Positions 42,594-51,875 of a DNA stretch of 64,000 nucleotides are shown here, piece after piece. The position numbers were made by a program, and so were the translations under genes. Positions within the stretch are counted from its first letter, which is position 1. The number at the start of each line of letters is the position of its first letter. Origin of the DNA: Pseudomonas sp. BGI-2. GTDB taxonomy: Bacteria > Pseudomonadota > Gammaproteobacteria > Pseudomonadales > Pseudomonadaceae. Under the pieces are notes generated by a model, which was given only the letters and a program-made list of their open reading frames with translations, ran no database searches and had not been told where the DNA came from. The stretch covers positions 34,995 to 98,994 of the forward strand of contig NZ_SISB01000026.1 in NCBI RefSeq assembly GCF_004310295.1. Direction: 5' to 3'.

Positions 42594-42890
42594 TTAACCA
42601 AACAGATGGTAAACCTTTGCCGCACGCTGCGCTTGGGTGACTTGCGACATTTCATCGACTATCGCCTGACGCTCGCCCATAGTCGCCGTCAATAATTCCT
42701 TGTACACCTCCAGCAGCCCTTCCAGATTGGCCCGGAGCGCTTCTTCGTCGACCGGTGCCTCGCTCAGCGCATCATCAACGCATTCACGACAGGTCGCGTC
42801 CAGCTCGCCAATCGCGTCCCAATTGCGCGCAGCCAAAGCGTCGACCAAGGCTTCACGGGTTTCTTCAATGCGGTGCAGTGCATGACTCAT
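42594..42890 (-). CDS. fliT: flagellar chaperone FliT-like protein
   Basis: A 98-residue, mostly helical and acidic protein (LHRIEETREALVDALAARNW at the start, VTQAQRAAKVYHLFG at the end). Position after fliS and size match the FliT/FliS-prime protein of pseudomonads, a chaperone expected to act on FliD. The start MSHALHRIEE was used; the ATG 16 codons upstream overlaps fliS. The family call is mainly by synteny. Confidence 0.75.
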   Translation of the reverse strand: MSHALHRIEETREALVDALAARNWDAIGELDATCRECVDDALSEAPVDEEALRANLEGLLEVYKELLTATMGERQAIVDEMSQVTQAQRAAKVYHLFG

Positions 42891-42913
42891 GACGTCATCC
42901 TCGGCCGTCAGGC

Positions 42914-43303
42914 CTAGTGGTTGGCGATTGTATCCCACCCGCTTTTCAGGGTTTCGAGCAAGCCGGAAACTTCATCGATGATTGCCGCGTCGTTATCGCG
43001 ATTGGCTTCCATCAGGCGGTTCGCCATGTAGGCGTACAAGCTGTCGAGCTGCTGCACCGAAGCAGGATCTTCGGTCTTCTCCGGGTCAAGCCCGTCGCGC
43101 AGCCCGATAACGATGTCCACCGCCTTGCCCAGCATCAAACCCTTGAGAGCGATATCCCCACGCTCCAGCGCCCCTTTGGCCTGAGCCATACGGTCGAGCC
43201 CGCCTTCCATGAGCATCTGCACCAGACGATGAGGGTTGGCTTCAGAGATCTGAGCGTGGGAATTGACCTTCTGATATTGGCGAAGGGCTCTCATGGGGTT
43301 CAT
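42914..43303 (-). CDS. fliS: flagellin export chaperone FliS
   Basis: A 129-residue helical protein with the FliS hallmarks: YQKVNSHAQISEANPHRLVQ, ALERGDIALKGLMLGKAVDI and LDSLYAYMANRLMEANRDND. It binds the C-terminus of flagellin and prevents premature polymerisation. The start MNPMRALRQY follows GAGGT. It is downstream of fliD, with a strong hairpin terminator between them. Confidence 0.95.
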   Translation of the reverse strand: MNPMRALRQYQKVNSHAQISEANPHRLVQMLMEGGLDRMAQAKGALERGDIALKGLMLGKAVDIVIGLRDGLDPEKTEDPASVQQLDSLYAYMANRLMEANRDNDAAIIDEVSGLLETLKSGWDTIANH

Positions 43304-43396
43304 GTTTCTACCTCGGCAGACGACAGCTGAAAATGAGTTGCTCTGACCTTTATGTCGGCGCAACGGCCAATAACTTTAACCAGTCGACACACAATG

Positions 43397-43439
43397 AAAA
43401 ACCCAGGCGCTGTCTTTTTCGACAAGCCTGGGTTTTTTT
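43397..43439. terminator. bidirectional hairpin terminator between fliD and fliS
   Basis: AAAAACCCAGGC and GCCTGGGTTTTTTT form a 12-base stem with an A tract before it and a T tract after it. It should terminate fliD transcription, implying that fliST has its own promoter or depends on readthrough. Confidence 0.85.
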
Positions 43440-43453
43440 GTGCCGGGTCGCTG

Positions 43454-44842
43454 TTAACTTTCTTTCGGGTTATTCAACGCGTTCAACGTGGTCATGATGC
43501 TGTCGCTCTGCGCCCGCAACTTCGCGACCAGTGAGTCCATGGCGTTGTATTTCGCGCTGAGGCTCAGCTGCAACGTGGCAATCCGTTCGTTGAGCGCCGA
43601 TTGCTCCTTGTTCAAATCCGTCAATGTATCGGCGAGGGATTTGGTGCGCTCCGCCAGCATTCCGGTGCTGGCCTTGGCGTACGTATCAGTCGCTGTGCCC
43701 AGACGTGTCAGCAGACCGTTCTTGCCGCTGAAAATGCTGCTGATGTCCGCCGCATTGGTTTCAACGGCTTTGGAGAAACGCTTGTCATCGATGACCAGCA
43801 GGCCGGTCTCGGATGAAGTACTGATCCCGAACTCGGCCAGCGACTTCATGGTACCGGTGCCAGACAGCGCGTTCATCTCGTTGCGAATCGACGACACCAG
43901 GCTGCGCATCATCGAGTCCCCGGTCAGGGACGCGGCAACCGAAGTGCCGTTGGCATTCTTGGTGACTTTGGTCTGCGCGTTGATCTCTTTCATCAACGCG
44001 TTATAGGTGTCGACAAACCCTTTGACGCCGGACTTCAGCGCCGGGGTGCTGGTGCTCAATGTCAGCGTCGACGACGTCTGCGGACCACCACCGGTAGGCG
44101 TCGGCGAGACCGCCAGTAACTTGAGATTCACGCCGCTGATCGCGTCGGTAATCGTGTTGCTTTTGGAGATCAGTTCAGCACCGTTATCGATCTTGTATTT
44201 AGCGTCCTTGGGCACCTCGATCACCGTCGAACCGGTGTTGATACCCGAGTTGCCCGACATCGTCAGGTCAGACCCCACGCCCATGGTGGTAGAAGTCAGT
44301 ACCAGCCGCGAGCCGGTGGAGTCGGTGAGGATGTTGGCGCTGATGCCGGCGGTGGAGAACTGCGTGTTGATGCTTTCGCGCACTTCTTGCAGCGTCGCAT
44401 TCGGCGGAATGCTGACGTCGAAGTTTTTCCCCGACTGCGAAATCGTCAGCGTGGTCGCCGTTGTGCCGGCGTTGACGATAGACGTTGGGCCATCCACGAA
44501 GGTGCGGGTCGACAGCTTCGACGCCGAAGCCAACTGCGTGACCAACAACGAATAGGTGCCGCTGGACGCGCCTTTACCCATGGTGACCGTGGCGACTTTT
44601 TCGTCCGAAGACGTGGCCGACAACCCGCTGAAGCTGTTGTCGGTACCCATGGTCGTTAGTGCACCACGGAAGGCATCCAGTGCTGCCTGAATCTTGCCGA
44701 TCGATGACAGCGTGGTGGTCGCTTTCGCACTCTGAGTATCGATCTGTGCCTGCTTGGGCGCCCGCTGGGCATCCACCAAAGCCTTTACGATCGCCTGGGT
44801 ATCGATATTCGAACCAATACCGCTAACCGTTGAACCCGCCAT
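43454..44842 (-). CDS. fliD: flagellar cap protein FliD
   Basis: A 462-residue HAP2. The conserved N-terminal D0 helix contains GIGSNIDTQAIVKALVDAQ and the C-terminal D0 helix contains LNERIATLQLSLSAKYNAMD. The surface-exposed middle is Ser/Thr-rich. It caps the filament and folds flagellin monomers. The third of three closely spaced start codons was chosen by its spacing to GGAG. It is between flaG and fliS. Confidence 0.95.
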   Translation of the reverse strand: MAGSTVSGIGSNIDTQAIVKALVDAQRAPKQAQIDTQSAKATTTLSSIGKIQAALDAFRGALTTMGTDNSFSGLSATSSDEKVATVTMGKGASSGTYSLLVTQLASASKLSTRTFVDGPTSIVNAGTTATTLTISQSGKNFDVSIPPNATLQEVRESINTQFSTAGISANILTDSTGSRLVLTSTTMGVGSDLTMSGNSGINTGSTVIEVPKDAKYKIDNGAELISKSNTITDAISGVNLKLLAVSPTPTGGGPQTSSTLTLSTSTPALKSGVKGFVDTYNALMKEINAQTKVTKNANGTSVAASLTGDSMMRSLVSSIRNEMNALSGTGTMKSLAEFGISTSSETGLLVIDDKRFSKAVETNAADISSIFSGKNGLLTRLGTATDTYAKASTGMLAERTKSLADTLTDLNKEQSALNERIATLQLSLSAKYNAMDSLVAKLRAQSDSIMTTLNALNNPKES

Positions 44843-44923
44843 CATCAATCTCCATATGCAGTGGCCGCTGCTTTACTGACGCAATGTGCTTCAGCAGGCA
44901 ACAGCAACAAAATTCATGCCAGC

Positions 44924-45271
44924 TCAGACTTTGTCATCAAAGAGCAAGCTGCTTGCCTGGCTCAGGCTTTGCGCCAGTTTCAACGCGGTTTCCGAAGGGA
45001 TCTGGCGAATCACGTCACCGCTTTCGGTGGCAATGACTTTGACCACGACCCGGCCGGTCGAATCGTCAATCGAAAAATCCAGCTGACGCTGACTCGCTTG
45101 TACGAATTCGCGAATGTCGGCGACTGCCTTTTCCAGGTCGTCACGTTTACTCTCGGCAGAAGACTCGGCAACGGCTTCAACGTTGGGCTGGCTGGTCCGT
45201 TCGGTCGGCGCGGTGGGGTGCAACAGAGCTACCGGCGGATAAGGCTGGTTCAATTTGACGCTCATGTCCAT
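44924..45271 (-). CDS. flaG: FlaG family flagellar protein
   Basis: A 115-residue protein. After a disordered Pro-rich start (KLNQPYPPVALLHP) comes the FlaG domain, with LDFSIDDSTGRVVVKVIATE and DVIRQIPSETALKLAQSLS. FlaG influences filament length; its mechanism is not settled. The start MDMSVKLNQ sits seven bases after GAGGAG. It lies directly downstream of fliC, separated by a hairpin. Confidence 0.92.
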   Translation of the reverse strand: MDMSVKLNQPYPPVALLHPTAPTERTSQPNVEAVAESSAESKRDDLEKAVADIREFVQASQRQLDFSIDDSTGRVVVKVIATESGDVIRQIPSETALKLAQSLSQASSLLFDDKV

Positions 45272-45297
45272 GTCCGATCTCCTCAATCAACGAAAAG

Positions 45298-45325
45298 ACA
45301 AAAGGGCACGTAAACGCGCCCTTTC
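45298..45325 (-). terminator. hairpin terminator after fliC
   Basis: On the minus strand AAAGGGCGCG-TTTA-CGTGCCCTTT, followed by TGTCTTTT, forms a 10-base stem with one G-T pair just after the fliC stop. The T tract is broken, so some readthrough into flaG is likely. Confidence 0.75.
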
Positions 45326-45346
45326 GTCCATCACCAAGCGCCGTTA

Positions 45347-46756
45347 TTACTGAAGCAGCTTCAGCACAGCGGATGGCAGCTGGTTGGCTTGCGACAGGAT
45401 GGCAGTCGAAGCCGATTGCAGAGTTTGTTGCTTGGTCAGCTCGGCAGTTTCCGAAGCGAAGTCCACGTCTTGCACGGTGCTGCGGGCAGCGGTGGAGTTC
45501 TTCTGGATGTTCTGCAGGTTGTCCACAGTGGTGGTCAGACGGTTTTGGGTAGCACCCAGACCCGAACGAACGCTGTCGATCGAACCGATAGCCTTGTCGA
45601 TTACAGCCAGAGCGTTTTGTGCTTTGGTGGCGTCGGTCACGTCGGTTTGAGCGATGGTGGTCTTGAGGGAGCTGGTAGCAGCACCGAATACGCCAGCTAC
45701 ACCAGCGCCGGTCAGCGAGAAGCCCTTGGCGGAGTCGAGGTTAACGGCGCCGGTCGCGATGATGCCGTCAGCCAGTGCAACGCCGGCACCGTAAGTACCT
45801 GTGCCGTCTTTGGTGGCGATAGTGATCGAACCAGGAGCGGTCGAAGCGCTGAATGCAACGTTCTCACCCGAATCGGATTTGATCGACAGAGTGCCTTTGA
45901 CCGAATCGTAGTTGACGCTGATACCCAGCTTCGCGGAGTTAGACTTCAGCTGGTCAGCCAGGCTGGCGGTGTCGGTTACGCCGACGAACGCAACGGCCGA
46001 GGTGCCTACCGTCATGGTGAAGGAAGCAGGGGTGGTCGCAGCAGCTGCACCTACAACAAACTGAGCTTCAGTGCTGGCAGTAACGCTCAGGCCACCAACA
46101 GCGCCATTGAGCAGTTGAGCGGTGGCTTTGGCCGAAGAAGCAGCAGCCAGAGTAACCGATGCAGTCTGACCGTTACCGGTAACAACAACTGCACCACCAG
46201 CAATACCGGCACCCGGAGCGATAGCAGCGCTCTTCATTTGCTGCGAACCGATGTTGTTAGCCGCAACGTTGTCCAGGCTCAGGTTAATGGTTTCGTTGGC
46301 GTTGGCGCCGACCTGAATGGCTTTGGTGCCGTACGAACCGTCCAGCAGCTTCTGGCCACCGAAAGTAGTGGTTTGGGAGATACGGGTCAGCTCGGAAGTC
46401 AGAGCCTGGTATTCGTCGTTGTTCGACTTACGATCGTCAGCGCTCAAGGAGCCGGTAGCCGAGGACAGAGCCAGGGTACGCATTTTTTGCAAAATGTCGG
46501 TCGAAGCCTGCATTGCGCCTTCAGCGGTTTGCGCGATGGAGATGCCATCGTTGGCGTTCTTTACAGCTTGACCCAGGCCGTTGATCTGGCTGGTCAGGCG
46601 GTTGGCGATTTGCAGGCCAGCTGCGTCGTCTTTAGCGCTGTTGATACGCAGGCCGGAAGACAGGCGCTGCATGGAGGTTTGCAGGGCGCCGCCGGCTTTG
46701 TTCAGGTTGCCCTGGGTAGTGATCGACGCAATGTTGGTGTTTACGGTTAAAGCCAT
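45347..46756 (-). CDS. fliC: flagellin FliC
   Basis: A 469-residue flagellin. The conserved N-terminal D0/D1 region holds MALTVNTNIASITTQ and, at residues ~30-51, the immune-recognised flg22 segment with the core RINSAKDDAAGLQIA. The C-terminal D0/D1 ends ASTAILSQANQLPSAVLKLL. The central ~230 residues are Ala/Thr/Ser/Gly-rich and variable. It is the single flagellin gene in the window, read from a sigma-28 promoter ~80 bases upstream. Compare the nearby ketoacyl synthase, a gene linked to flagellin glycosylation islands in some pseudomonads. Confidence 0.97.
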   Translation of the reverse strand: MALTVNTNIASITTQGNLNKAGGALQTSMQRLSSGLRINSAKDDAAGLQIANRLTSQINGLGQAVKNANDGISIAQTAEGAMQASTDILQKMRTLALSSATGSLSADDRKSNNDEYQALTSELTRISQTTTFGGQKLLDGSYGTKAIQVGANANETINLSLDNVAANNIGSQQMKSAAIAPGAGIAGGAVVVTGNGQTASVTLAAASSAKATAQLLNGAVGGLSVTASTEAQFVVGAAAATTPASFTMTVGTSAVAFVGVTDTASLADQLKSNSAKLGISVNYDSVKGTLSIKSDSGENVAFSASTAPGSITIATKDGTGTYGAGVALADGIIATGAVNLDSAKGFSLTGAGVAGVFGAATSSLKTTIAQTDVTDATKAQNALAVIDKAIGSIDSVRSGLGATQNRLTTTVDNLQNIQKNSTAARSTVQDVDFASETAELTKQQTLQSASTAILSQANQLPSAVLKLLQ

Positions 46757-46837
46757 GACGAAATCCTCGTTGGATGGATACTGCGGCTTCCGGCCCTGGC
46801 AACCGCCGGGTGTGGCCTAGAGAACCTACGTAATAGT

Positions 46838-46864
46838 TATCGTCGTGAAGAGGCTTTGCTTGAG
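46838..46864 (-). promoter_or_regulatory. sigma-28 (FliA) promoter of fliC
   Basis: The minus strand reads TCAAG, then 14 bases, then GACGATAA, which differs in one base from the TCAAG-N14-GCCGATAA pattern for pseudomonad FliA promoters. The predicted leader is about 75 bases and carries the AACGAGGA ribosome site before the fliC ATG. Confidence 0.85.
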
Positions 46865-46950
46865 GGGTTTTTTCGAAATTTTTAGTGGCAGGGTGCCAGC
46901 CCTTTATTTTCAAGGCGTTAGAGTCATTAATTCGACGCCAGAGAATCGCA

Positions 46951-46982
46951 AAACGCCCGGAAACTTTCGCTTCCGGGCGTTT
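46951..46982. terminator. hairpin terminator after the ketoacyl synthase gene
   Basis: AAACGCCCGGAA and TTCCGGGCGTTT form a perfect 12-base stem with an eight-base loop, ending in a short T run. It insulates the fliC promoter from the gene upstream. Confidence 0.85.
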
Positions 46983-47008
46983 GTATGTTGACTGAACGGT
47001 AAACCCGA

Positions 47009-47938
47009 TCAGCCGCGATAGAGAAGCGCCGAGCCCCACGACAACCCTACGCCAAAACCACTGATAGCCACACGAGTCCACTTGGAATCGAACACGTGGT
47101 TCTGTAACAGCAGTGGAATACTCGAAGACACGGTATTACCAGTTTCGAGCATGTCCTTGATGAACTTCTCCGGCTCGCCTTCTTCGAAGCGACGCGCCAC
47201 GGCATCGACAATCGCCGCGCTGCCCTGGTGAATGCAGAAAGCGTCGATATCGTGCGCCTGCAAGTTGGACTCATCCAGCAGCTCGTGCAAATGAGCCGGG
47301 ACTTTCAGCAAGGCGAAGTTGAAGACCTGGCGGCCGTTCATGAAGAACACGCCATCGGTGACCTTAAGGTGCGGCGCACCGGAACCGTCAGTGCCGAACT
47401 TCGACTTGCCGAGCTGCCAGACAGCGTTTTCGCCCATCCAGGTCGCGGTGGCGGCATCGCCGAACAGCATGGTGGTGTTGCGGTCTTCCGGGTCGACAAT
47501 CTTCGAGTACGGATCAGCCGTCACCAGCAGGCCATTTTTCAGCCCCGTCGCTTCCATGAACCCCTTGAGGGCATAGATGCCGTACACGTAACCGGAACAG
47601 CCCAGGGAGATATCAAAAGCGGCGACATGGGTTGGCAGACCCAGTTTGTCCTGAACGATCGCAGCGGTATGCGGCAAACCTTCTTCGTCACCGTTCTGGG
47701 TGACGACGATCAAGCAATCGATGGATTCACGTTTGAGTTCGGGACTGGCGGCAAACAGGGCATTGACTGCTTCGACGCACAGATCCGAAGTTTCCTGATC
47801 GGCACCCTTGCGCGGCAAAAACGCCGAGCCGATCTTGCCAAGGATGAAGGTTTCGTCCTTGTCGAACTTTGCACCCTGGGCGTAGTTGTCAACCCCGGCT
47901 GCCGGCACGTAACTCGCTATGTTTTTTATGCCAATCAT
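47009..47938 (-). CDS. ketoacyl-ACP synthase III (FabH-like)
   Basis: A 309-residue thiolase-fold enzyme. The catalytic Cys lies in ISLGCSGYVYGIYAL (about residue 114), His in DAFCIHQGSAAIVDAV and Asn in ETGNTVSSSIPLLL, so all three active residues are present. It would condense an acyl-CoA with malonyl-ACP. In P. syringae a similar gene sits beside two glycosyltransferases in the flagellin glycosylation island upstream of fliC. Here it stands alone between flgL and fliC. A role in making an acyl group for a flagellin sugar is therefore inference. It has its own terminator. Confidence 0.9.
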   Translation of the reverse strand: MIGIKNIASYVPAAGVDNYAQGAKFDKDETFILGKIGSAFLPRKGADQETSDLCVEAVNALFAASPELKRESIDCLIVVTQNGDEEGLPHTAAIVQDKLGLPTHVAAFDISLGCSGYVYGIYALKGFMEATGLKNGLLVTADPYSKIVDPEDRNTTMLFGDAATATWMGENAVWQLGKSKFGTDGSGAPHLKVTDGVFFMNGRQVFNFALLKVPAHLHELLDESNLQAHDIDAFCIHQGSAAIVDAVARRFEEGEPEKFIKDMLETGNTVSSSIPLLLQNHVFDSKWTRVAISGFGVGLSWGSALLYRG

Positions 47939-48193
47939 TATGGCTTCCCAATAATAAACAGCTGAATATCGCCGCTCGCTGAATCGAGGGCGTCTACAGT
48001 CAGGGCTTGACTCCCAGAGGAGCGACGTCGGGACTCAAGGATCACCTTGGACAGGCCCACCACATTCACCGCCCGCAGACAGGATACAGTGAAGATGCGC
48101 GTTTTGACTGGCGGGTCACTCAGAGATCGGTGCTTTATTTGATTTTGTGGCCCAAGCCAGGCTCCGATCCACCCTGCCCCACTCAAAAAATTG
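47939..48193. other. promoter region of the ketoacyl synthase gene, no gene recognised
   Basis: About 250 bases between the flgL terminator and the ketoacyl synthase. An open frame spans most of it but lacks protein-like character. A TCAAG followed 14 bases later by GCCCTCGA is too far from the sigma-28 consensus to call. Confidence 0.5.
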
Positions 48194-48229
48194 CAAAAAA
48201 AAAGCCAGCCCCTATAACAGGGACTGGCC
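48194..48229 (-). terminator. strong intrinsic terminator of flgL
   Basis: On the minus strand GCCAGTCCC-TGTTATA-GGGGCTGGC is followed by nine T residues. It lies 20 bases after the flgL stop and closes the flgFGHIJKL run. Confidence 0.9.
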
Positions 48230-48248
48230 GCGAGCGGTCAAGACCGAC

Positions 48249-49823
48249 TCAAAGCTTGTTGAACAGGCCCAACTGGGAAATCTTCGAGAACGCCAGTTGC
48301 GCCGCCTGCAGCATGGTTTGCTGCAAGGTCAGACGGGTCAGCACTTCCGCCGGATCGGCGTCCTCGATCAAGCTCTGCGTCGATTTGTTGATCAGGCCGG
48401 AGCTCTGAATCTGATCACGCTGCATGTCCATGACATTGCCGCGAGCACCAATCGCGCCGCGGGCCAGGTCAACCTGGTTCTTGGCATTGCCCAGGTTGGC
48501 GATGGATGCAGCCACAACGCTGTCCAGATGGCGCTGCGCGGCCGGATTGCCCTGGGTCGGCGTTTCAAGCGCCTGACGCAGTTGGCTGACAGTGTCGAGC
48601 ACGTTCTGGGTCTGGTGGGTATTGACCGACACGTCGAACTGGTCGTTGGCCGCGGGCGCACCGCTGAGGGTAAAGCTGACGCCGGCGGCTGTCGCAACAC
48701 CAGCAGCCACGGTACCGGATGATACCGGCGCGCTTCCACTGGTCAACGGACGGGCGTACAGGTCGAAAGTCGTCGGGCTGGTGAACTTCAAAACTGCCCC
48801 ACCCTCAGGGAAAAAGCTATTGTAGTCTGCAGCATTGGTCACCGAGGTCTGGCTGACCACTGTCGTCGAAGCATTCCCCGGAGCACGGGTGCTGACGAAA
48901 CTGTCCGGCTTGGCCGATAGCTGGAAACTGTGACCGGCGATCACCGCGTCGGCGTTGGCGGGAGTATCGCCCGCCTGAAACGTGACATCCAAGGCAAAGG
49001 TCACGCCGCGGAAGTTGATGTCGGAGCCACCCTTGGCATTAGGATCGAACTTGCCACCCCCATTCGCTTCGGCGGTCACGTCATTACCCAATGCGTCCGT
49101 GATCACGAACTGGGTGCTGCTGGCGAACGACAAGGTGTAAGGCTGGCCGCCGCGGAAGCTCGCATCAAATGCCGGGCCGGAACTCACCAGACCTGGAGAC
49201 AGGGCTACACGGCCGTCATCGACCGCCGGAGCCATCATGTTCGTCGAACTGCGGCTGGCATTGATCGCCTGCTGGAAAACGTCCCAACCGGTATCGTTGA
49301 GACCCAGCGACATCGAATCTCCGATCTTGAGTTGCAACTGGGTCTGGTCACCCTGATAGCTGTAGGTGCCGTCGCTATTGCGTGCAAAAGGTGGAGTGTT
49401 GTTGCTGGCCCCGGAAAAAATGTATTTGCCGTTGGCATCCTTGCTGTTCATCAAGTTCAGCAGTTGCTCTTCAGCCTGGGCGACTTCTGCTCCGATGGAT
49501 TTTCGATCGTCATCATTCAACGAAGCACCACCGGCACGTACCGCTAGCTCGCTGACTTTTTGCAGCACGTCGTTGATGCTGTTCAGCACACTTTCTTCTT
49601 GAGCCTGGGCCGTGTTCAACGCGTTGATGTTGTTGGTGTACTGACCCAGCATTGCTTCTTGCTGATCGAGCTGCAGCAAACGCGCCGCGCCGACAGGATC
49701 GTCCGATGCCGTCGTCACCTTCAATCCACTGCTGGCCTGCTCGGCCGTTTTCATCACGTTGTTCAGATTGCGCTGATAGTTGGCAGCCGTCGTCGCATAG
49801 TACTGTGCAGTAGAAATACGCAT
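48249..49823 (-). CDS. flgL: hook-filament junction protein FlgL
   Basis: A 524-residue HAP3. The N-terminal D0/D1 is flagellin-like (MRISTAQYYATTAANYQRNL, EQASSGLKVTTASDDPVGAA). The C-terminal D0/D1 is LEDADPAEVLTRLTLQQTML and ends FSKISQLGLFNKL. The insert of Ser/Ala/Gly-rich sequence makes it longer than enteric FlgL, as is common in pseudomonads. It is the last gene of the flg run, 13 bases after flgK. Confidence 0.96.
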   Translation of the reverse strand: MRISTAQYYATTAANYQRNLNNVMKTAEQASSGLKVTTASDDPVGAARLLQLDQQEAMLGQYTNNINALNTAQAQEESVLNSINDVLQKVSELAVRAGGASLNDDDRKSIGAEVAQAEEQLLNLMNSKDANGKYIFSGASNNTPPFARNSDGTYSYQGDQTQLQLKIGDSMSLGLNDTGWDVFQQAINASRSSTNMMAPAVDDGRVALSPGLVSSGPAFDASFRGGQPYTLSFASSTQFVITDALGNDVTAEANGGGKFDPNAKGGSDINFRGVTFALDVTFQAGDTPANADAVIAGHSFQLSAKPDSFVSTRAPGNASTTVVSQTSVTNAADYNSFFPEGGAVLKFTSPTTFDLYARPLTSGSAPVSSGTVAAGVATAAGVSFTLSGAPAANDQFDVSVNTHQTQNVLDTVSQLRQALETPTQGNPAAQRHLDSVVAASIANLGNAKNQVDLARGAIGARGNVMDMQRDQIQSSGLINKSTQSLIEDADPAEVLTRLTLQQTMLQAAQLAFSKISQLGLFNKL

Positions 49824-49836
49824 GTTCTACGGCTCC

Positions 49837-51852
49837 TTAAAGGGCATTGATCAGAGTGCTGAAGATTTCCTGCGCAGTCTTGATGATCTGCGAAGAGGCC
49901 GAATAGTACTGCTGGTATTTGATCAGGTTACCGGTCTCTTCATCGAGGTCGACACCCGACAGCGAATCGCGAGAATCCCGGGCCTGGGTCAGGATGGCTC
50001 CAGTGGCAGTGGCATCCATTTGCCCCTGTTTGGTCATGGAGCCCACTGACGAGACCAGACCACCGTAGGCATCGGTGAAGCTCACGCCCGGACTGGTGGC
50101 GTTGGCGCCGACCGTGGCCTTGGTCTGCAGACCGAGCAGCGCCTGGGCGTTGCGGTTGTCAGTACTGCCGGGTGCAGTCATCGAGATATTGAAACTGTCG
50201 TCCTTGGCGGGGCTGCCGCTGACGGTCATCGCGACCTTGAAGGTTTTCGCAACGCCCCCGCCGTCGGTGTAAGGCACCGAAATATTCAGATCGTTGTTCT
50301 GACCAGGCACGATGCTGCCGGTCCCGATGCTGGTGCCTTTGGCATCGAACACTTCATAAGCGGTGCTGCTCATCATGAGCAGGCGCATCGGCATTGCTGC
50401 CTTGACCGCCGTTTGCATGTCCTGACGCTGGACAGGGTCGTAGATATCCAGGCCGGTGCTCAGCACTGGCTGGCTGACGCTGCCGGTGCCATCGTTACCC
50501 GAGGCTTTGGTGGAGGTCAGCGGAGCGGCCGTGGCCAGGCGCTTGATGTCAGTCATGACGGTCGTCATGTCCGCGGCAGAACTGCGCGTCGGGGTAATCT
50601 TGAAGGTGTCGCCGGCATTCACCGGGCCCGCATTGAGGGTCAGGCTGAAGCCGTCGATGACCGGGGCTGCGGCCGGAGGCACAGGCAGGGTGAAACTGCC
50701 CATGTCGGTATTATCCGACAGACGACGCACGCTGTAGCCGGTGGCACTGGTGAAGGTCACCTGGTAATCACTGGCGGCCAGTTTGCTGGTGTCTTTGATG
50801 GTGACGTTGAGGTTGCCGGATGTCGGGTCGTTGTTGCCATTGGCGATACTGCGCTGGCTGATCGCCGTCGCGCTGTTGATGTCGTTAAACAACGCCGAGC
50901 CAAAATTGCCGTTCTGATCCAGCCCCTGCCCCAACTGCTTGTTGACCTGATCGGCCACCACCATGGCGATGCGACCCAGCCCGTTGACTGCTGGCGTCAG
51001 CACGTCGTCGCGGTAACGCAACAGCCCCCCCATCTCGCCACCCGACACCACGGAAGTGATATCGATCGTCGAACTGCCGCGATCCATGATGATCGAGGAA
51101 CGGGTAGGGTCAGACTTGTCGGTCGCCAGGCGCAAAGTATTGACAGTATTGCCTATGACCAGCGGCTGGCCGCTGCCCAGATAAATATCCAGTCGGCCGT
51201 TAGTTTCGCTGACCTGCGTGCCCACCAGCTCGGAGAGCTGTCGAACGGTCTCGTTGCGCTGGTCCAGCAGATCGTTGGGCATGCCGCCCGAACCACTGAC
51301 CTCACTGATTTTCTTGTTGTAGGCCGCAACGGTCGATGCCAGCTTATTGACCTGTTCGGCCATCGAGCCCAACTGATTGTTGATGTACGAACCCTGCTGA
51401 TTCAACTGCTGGGAAATGGCGTTGAAGCGACTGCTCAACCCCTGAGCATTGGTCAACAACGCTTGACGTGAAGCACTGTCATTGGAGTTGGCGGACAGCG
51501 TTTGCAAAGACGAGAAAAATGACTGCAGCGTTTTGGTGATACCAGTGCCGCTGTCGGACAACAGCTTGTCCACTTGCGTGGCCTGCCCCAGATACGCTTG
51601 CGCATCGCTGTTGAGCGAAGTGGTGGTCTGCAACTGAGCATCGAGGTAGCTGTTGTACACTCGGCGCACATCGGACAGCGTCGTACCGGTGCCGATGAAC
51701 ACATTGCCGTACTGAATAGAGCCTTTAGTGCTCTGCACAGATTGCTGGCGTGAGTACCCGGCGGTGTCAACGTTGGCGATGTTGTTACCGGTGGTCATCA
51801 ACGAGGATTGGCCAGCAGCCAGCCCCGACATCCCGATATTGAGCAAACTCAT
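49837..51852 (-). CDS. flgK: hook-filament junction protein FlgK
   Basis: A 671-residue HAP1. The N-terminal rod-type signature is MSLLNIGMSGLAAGQSSLMT with TGNNIANVDTAGYSRQ. A long helical D1 region follows, then a Gly/Thr/Ser-rich exposed middle, and the C-terminal segment LDEETGNLIKYQQYYSASSQ ends IFSTLINAL. It forms the first junction zone between hook and filament. It lies between flgJ and flgL with short gaps. Confidence 0.97.
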   Translation of the reverse strand: MSLLNIGMSGLAAGQSSLMTTGNNIANVDTAGYSRQQSVQSTKGSIQYGNVFIGTGTTLSDVRRVYNSYLDAQLQTTTSLNSDAQAYLGQATQVDKLLSDSGTGITKTLQSFFSSLQTLSANSNDSASRQALLTNAQGLSSRFNAISQQLNQQGSYINNQLGSMAEQVNKLASTVAAYNKKISEVSGSGGMPNDLLDQRNETVRQLSELVGTQVSETNGRLDIYLGSGQPLVIGNTVNTLRLATDKSDPTRSSIIMDRGSSTIDITSVVSGGEMGGLLRYRDDVLTPAVNGLGRIAMVVADQVNKQLGQGLDQNGNFGSALFNDINSATAISQRSIANGNNDPTSGNLNVTIKDTSKLAASDYQVTFTSATGYSVRRLSDNTDMGSFTLPVPPAAAPVIDGFSLTLNAGPVNAGDTFKITPTRSSAADMTTVMTDIKRLATAAPLTSTKASGNDGTGSVSQPVLSTGLDIYDPVQRQDMQTAVKAAMPMRLLMMSSTAYEVFDAKGTSIGTGSIVPGQNNDLNISVPYTDGGGVAKTFKVAMTVSGSPAKDDSFNISMTAPGSTDNRNAQALLGLQTKATVGANATSPGVSFTDAYGGLVSSVGSMTKQGQMDATATGAILTQARDSRDSLSGVDLDEETGNLIKYQQYYSASSQIIKTAQEIFSTLINAL

Positions 51853-51875
51853 GGTTCAGACCTTATAGCTTGTGC

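Noticed and set aside
45389..46750. 453-codon plus-strand frame opposite fliC
   Set aside because: Antisense to flagellin, Gly/Ser/Arg-rich with no family features. The sigma-28 promoter and terminator both serve the minus strand.
48000..48035. TCAAG-N14-GCCCTCGA upstream of the ketoacyl synthase as a sigma-28 promoter
   Set aside because: The -10 matches only about half of GCCGATAA.
47938..48186. 82-codon minus-strand frame directly before the ketoacyl synthase
   Set aside because: It lacks protein-like character, ends at the start of the next gene and has no ribosome site.
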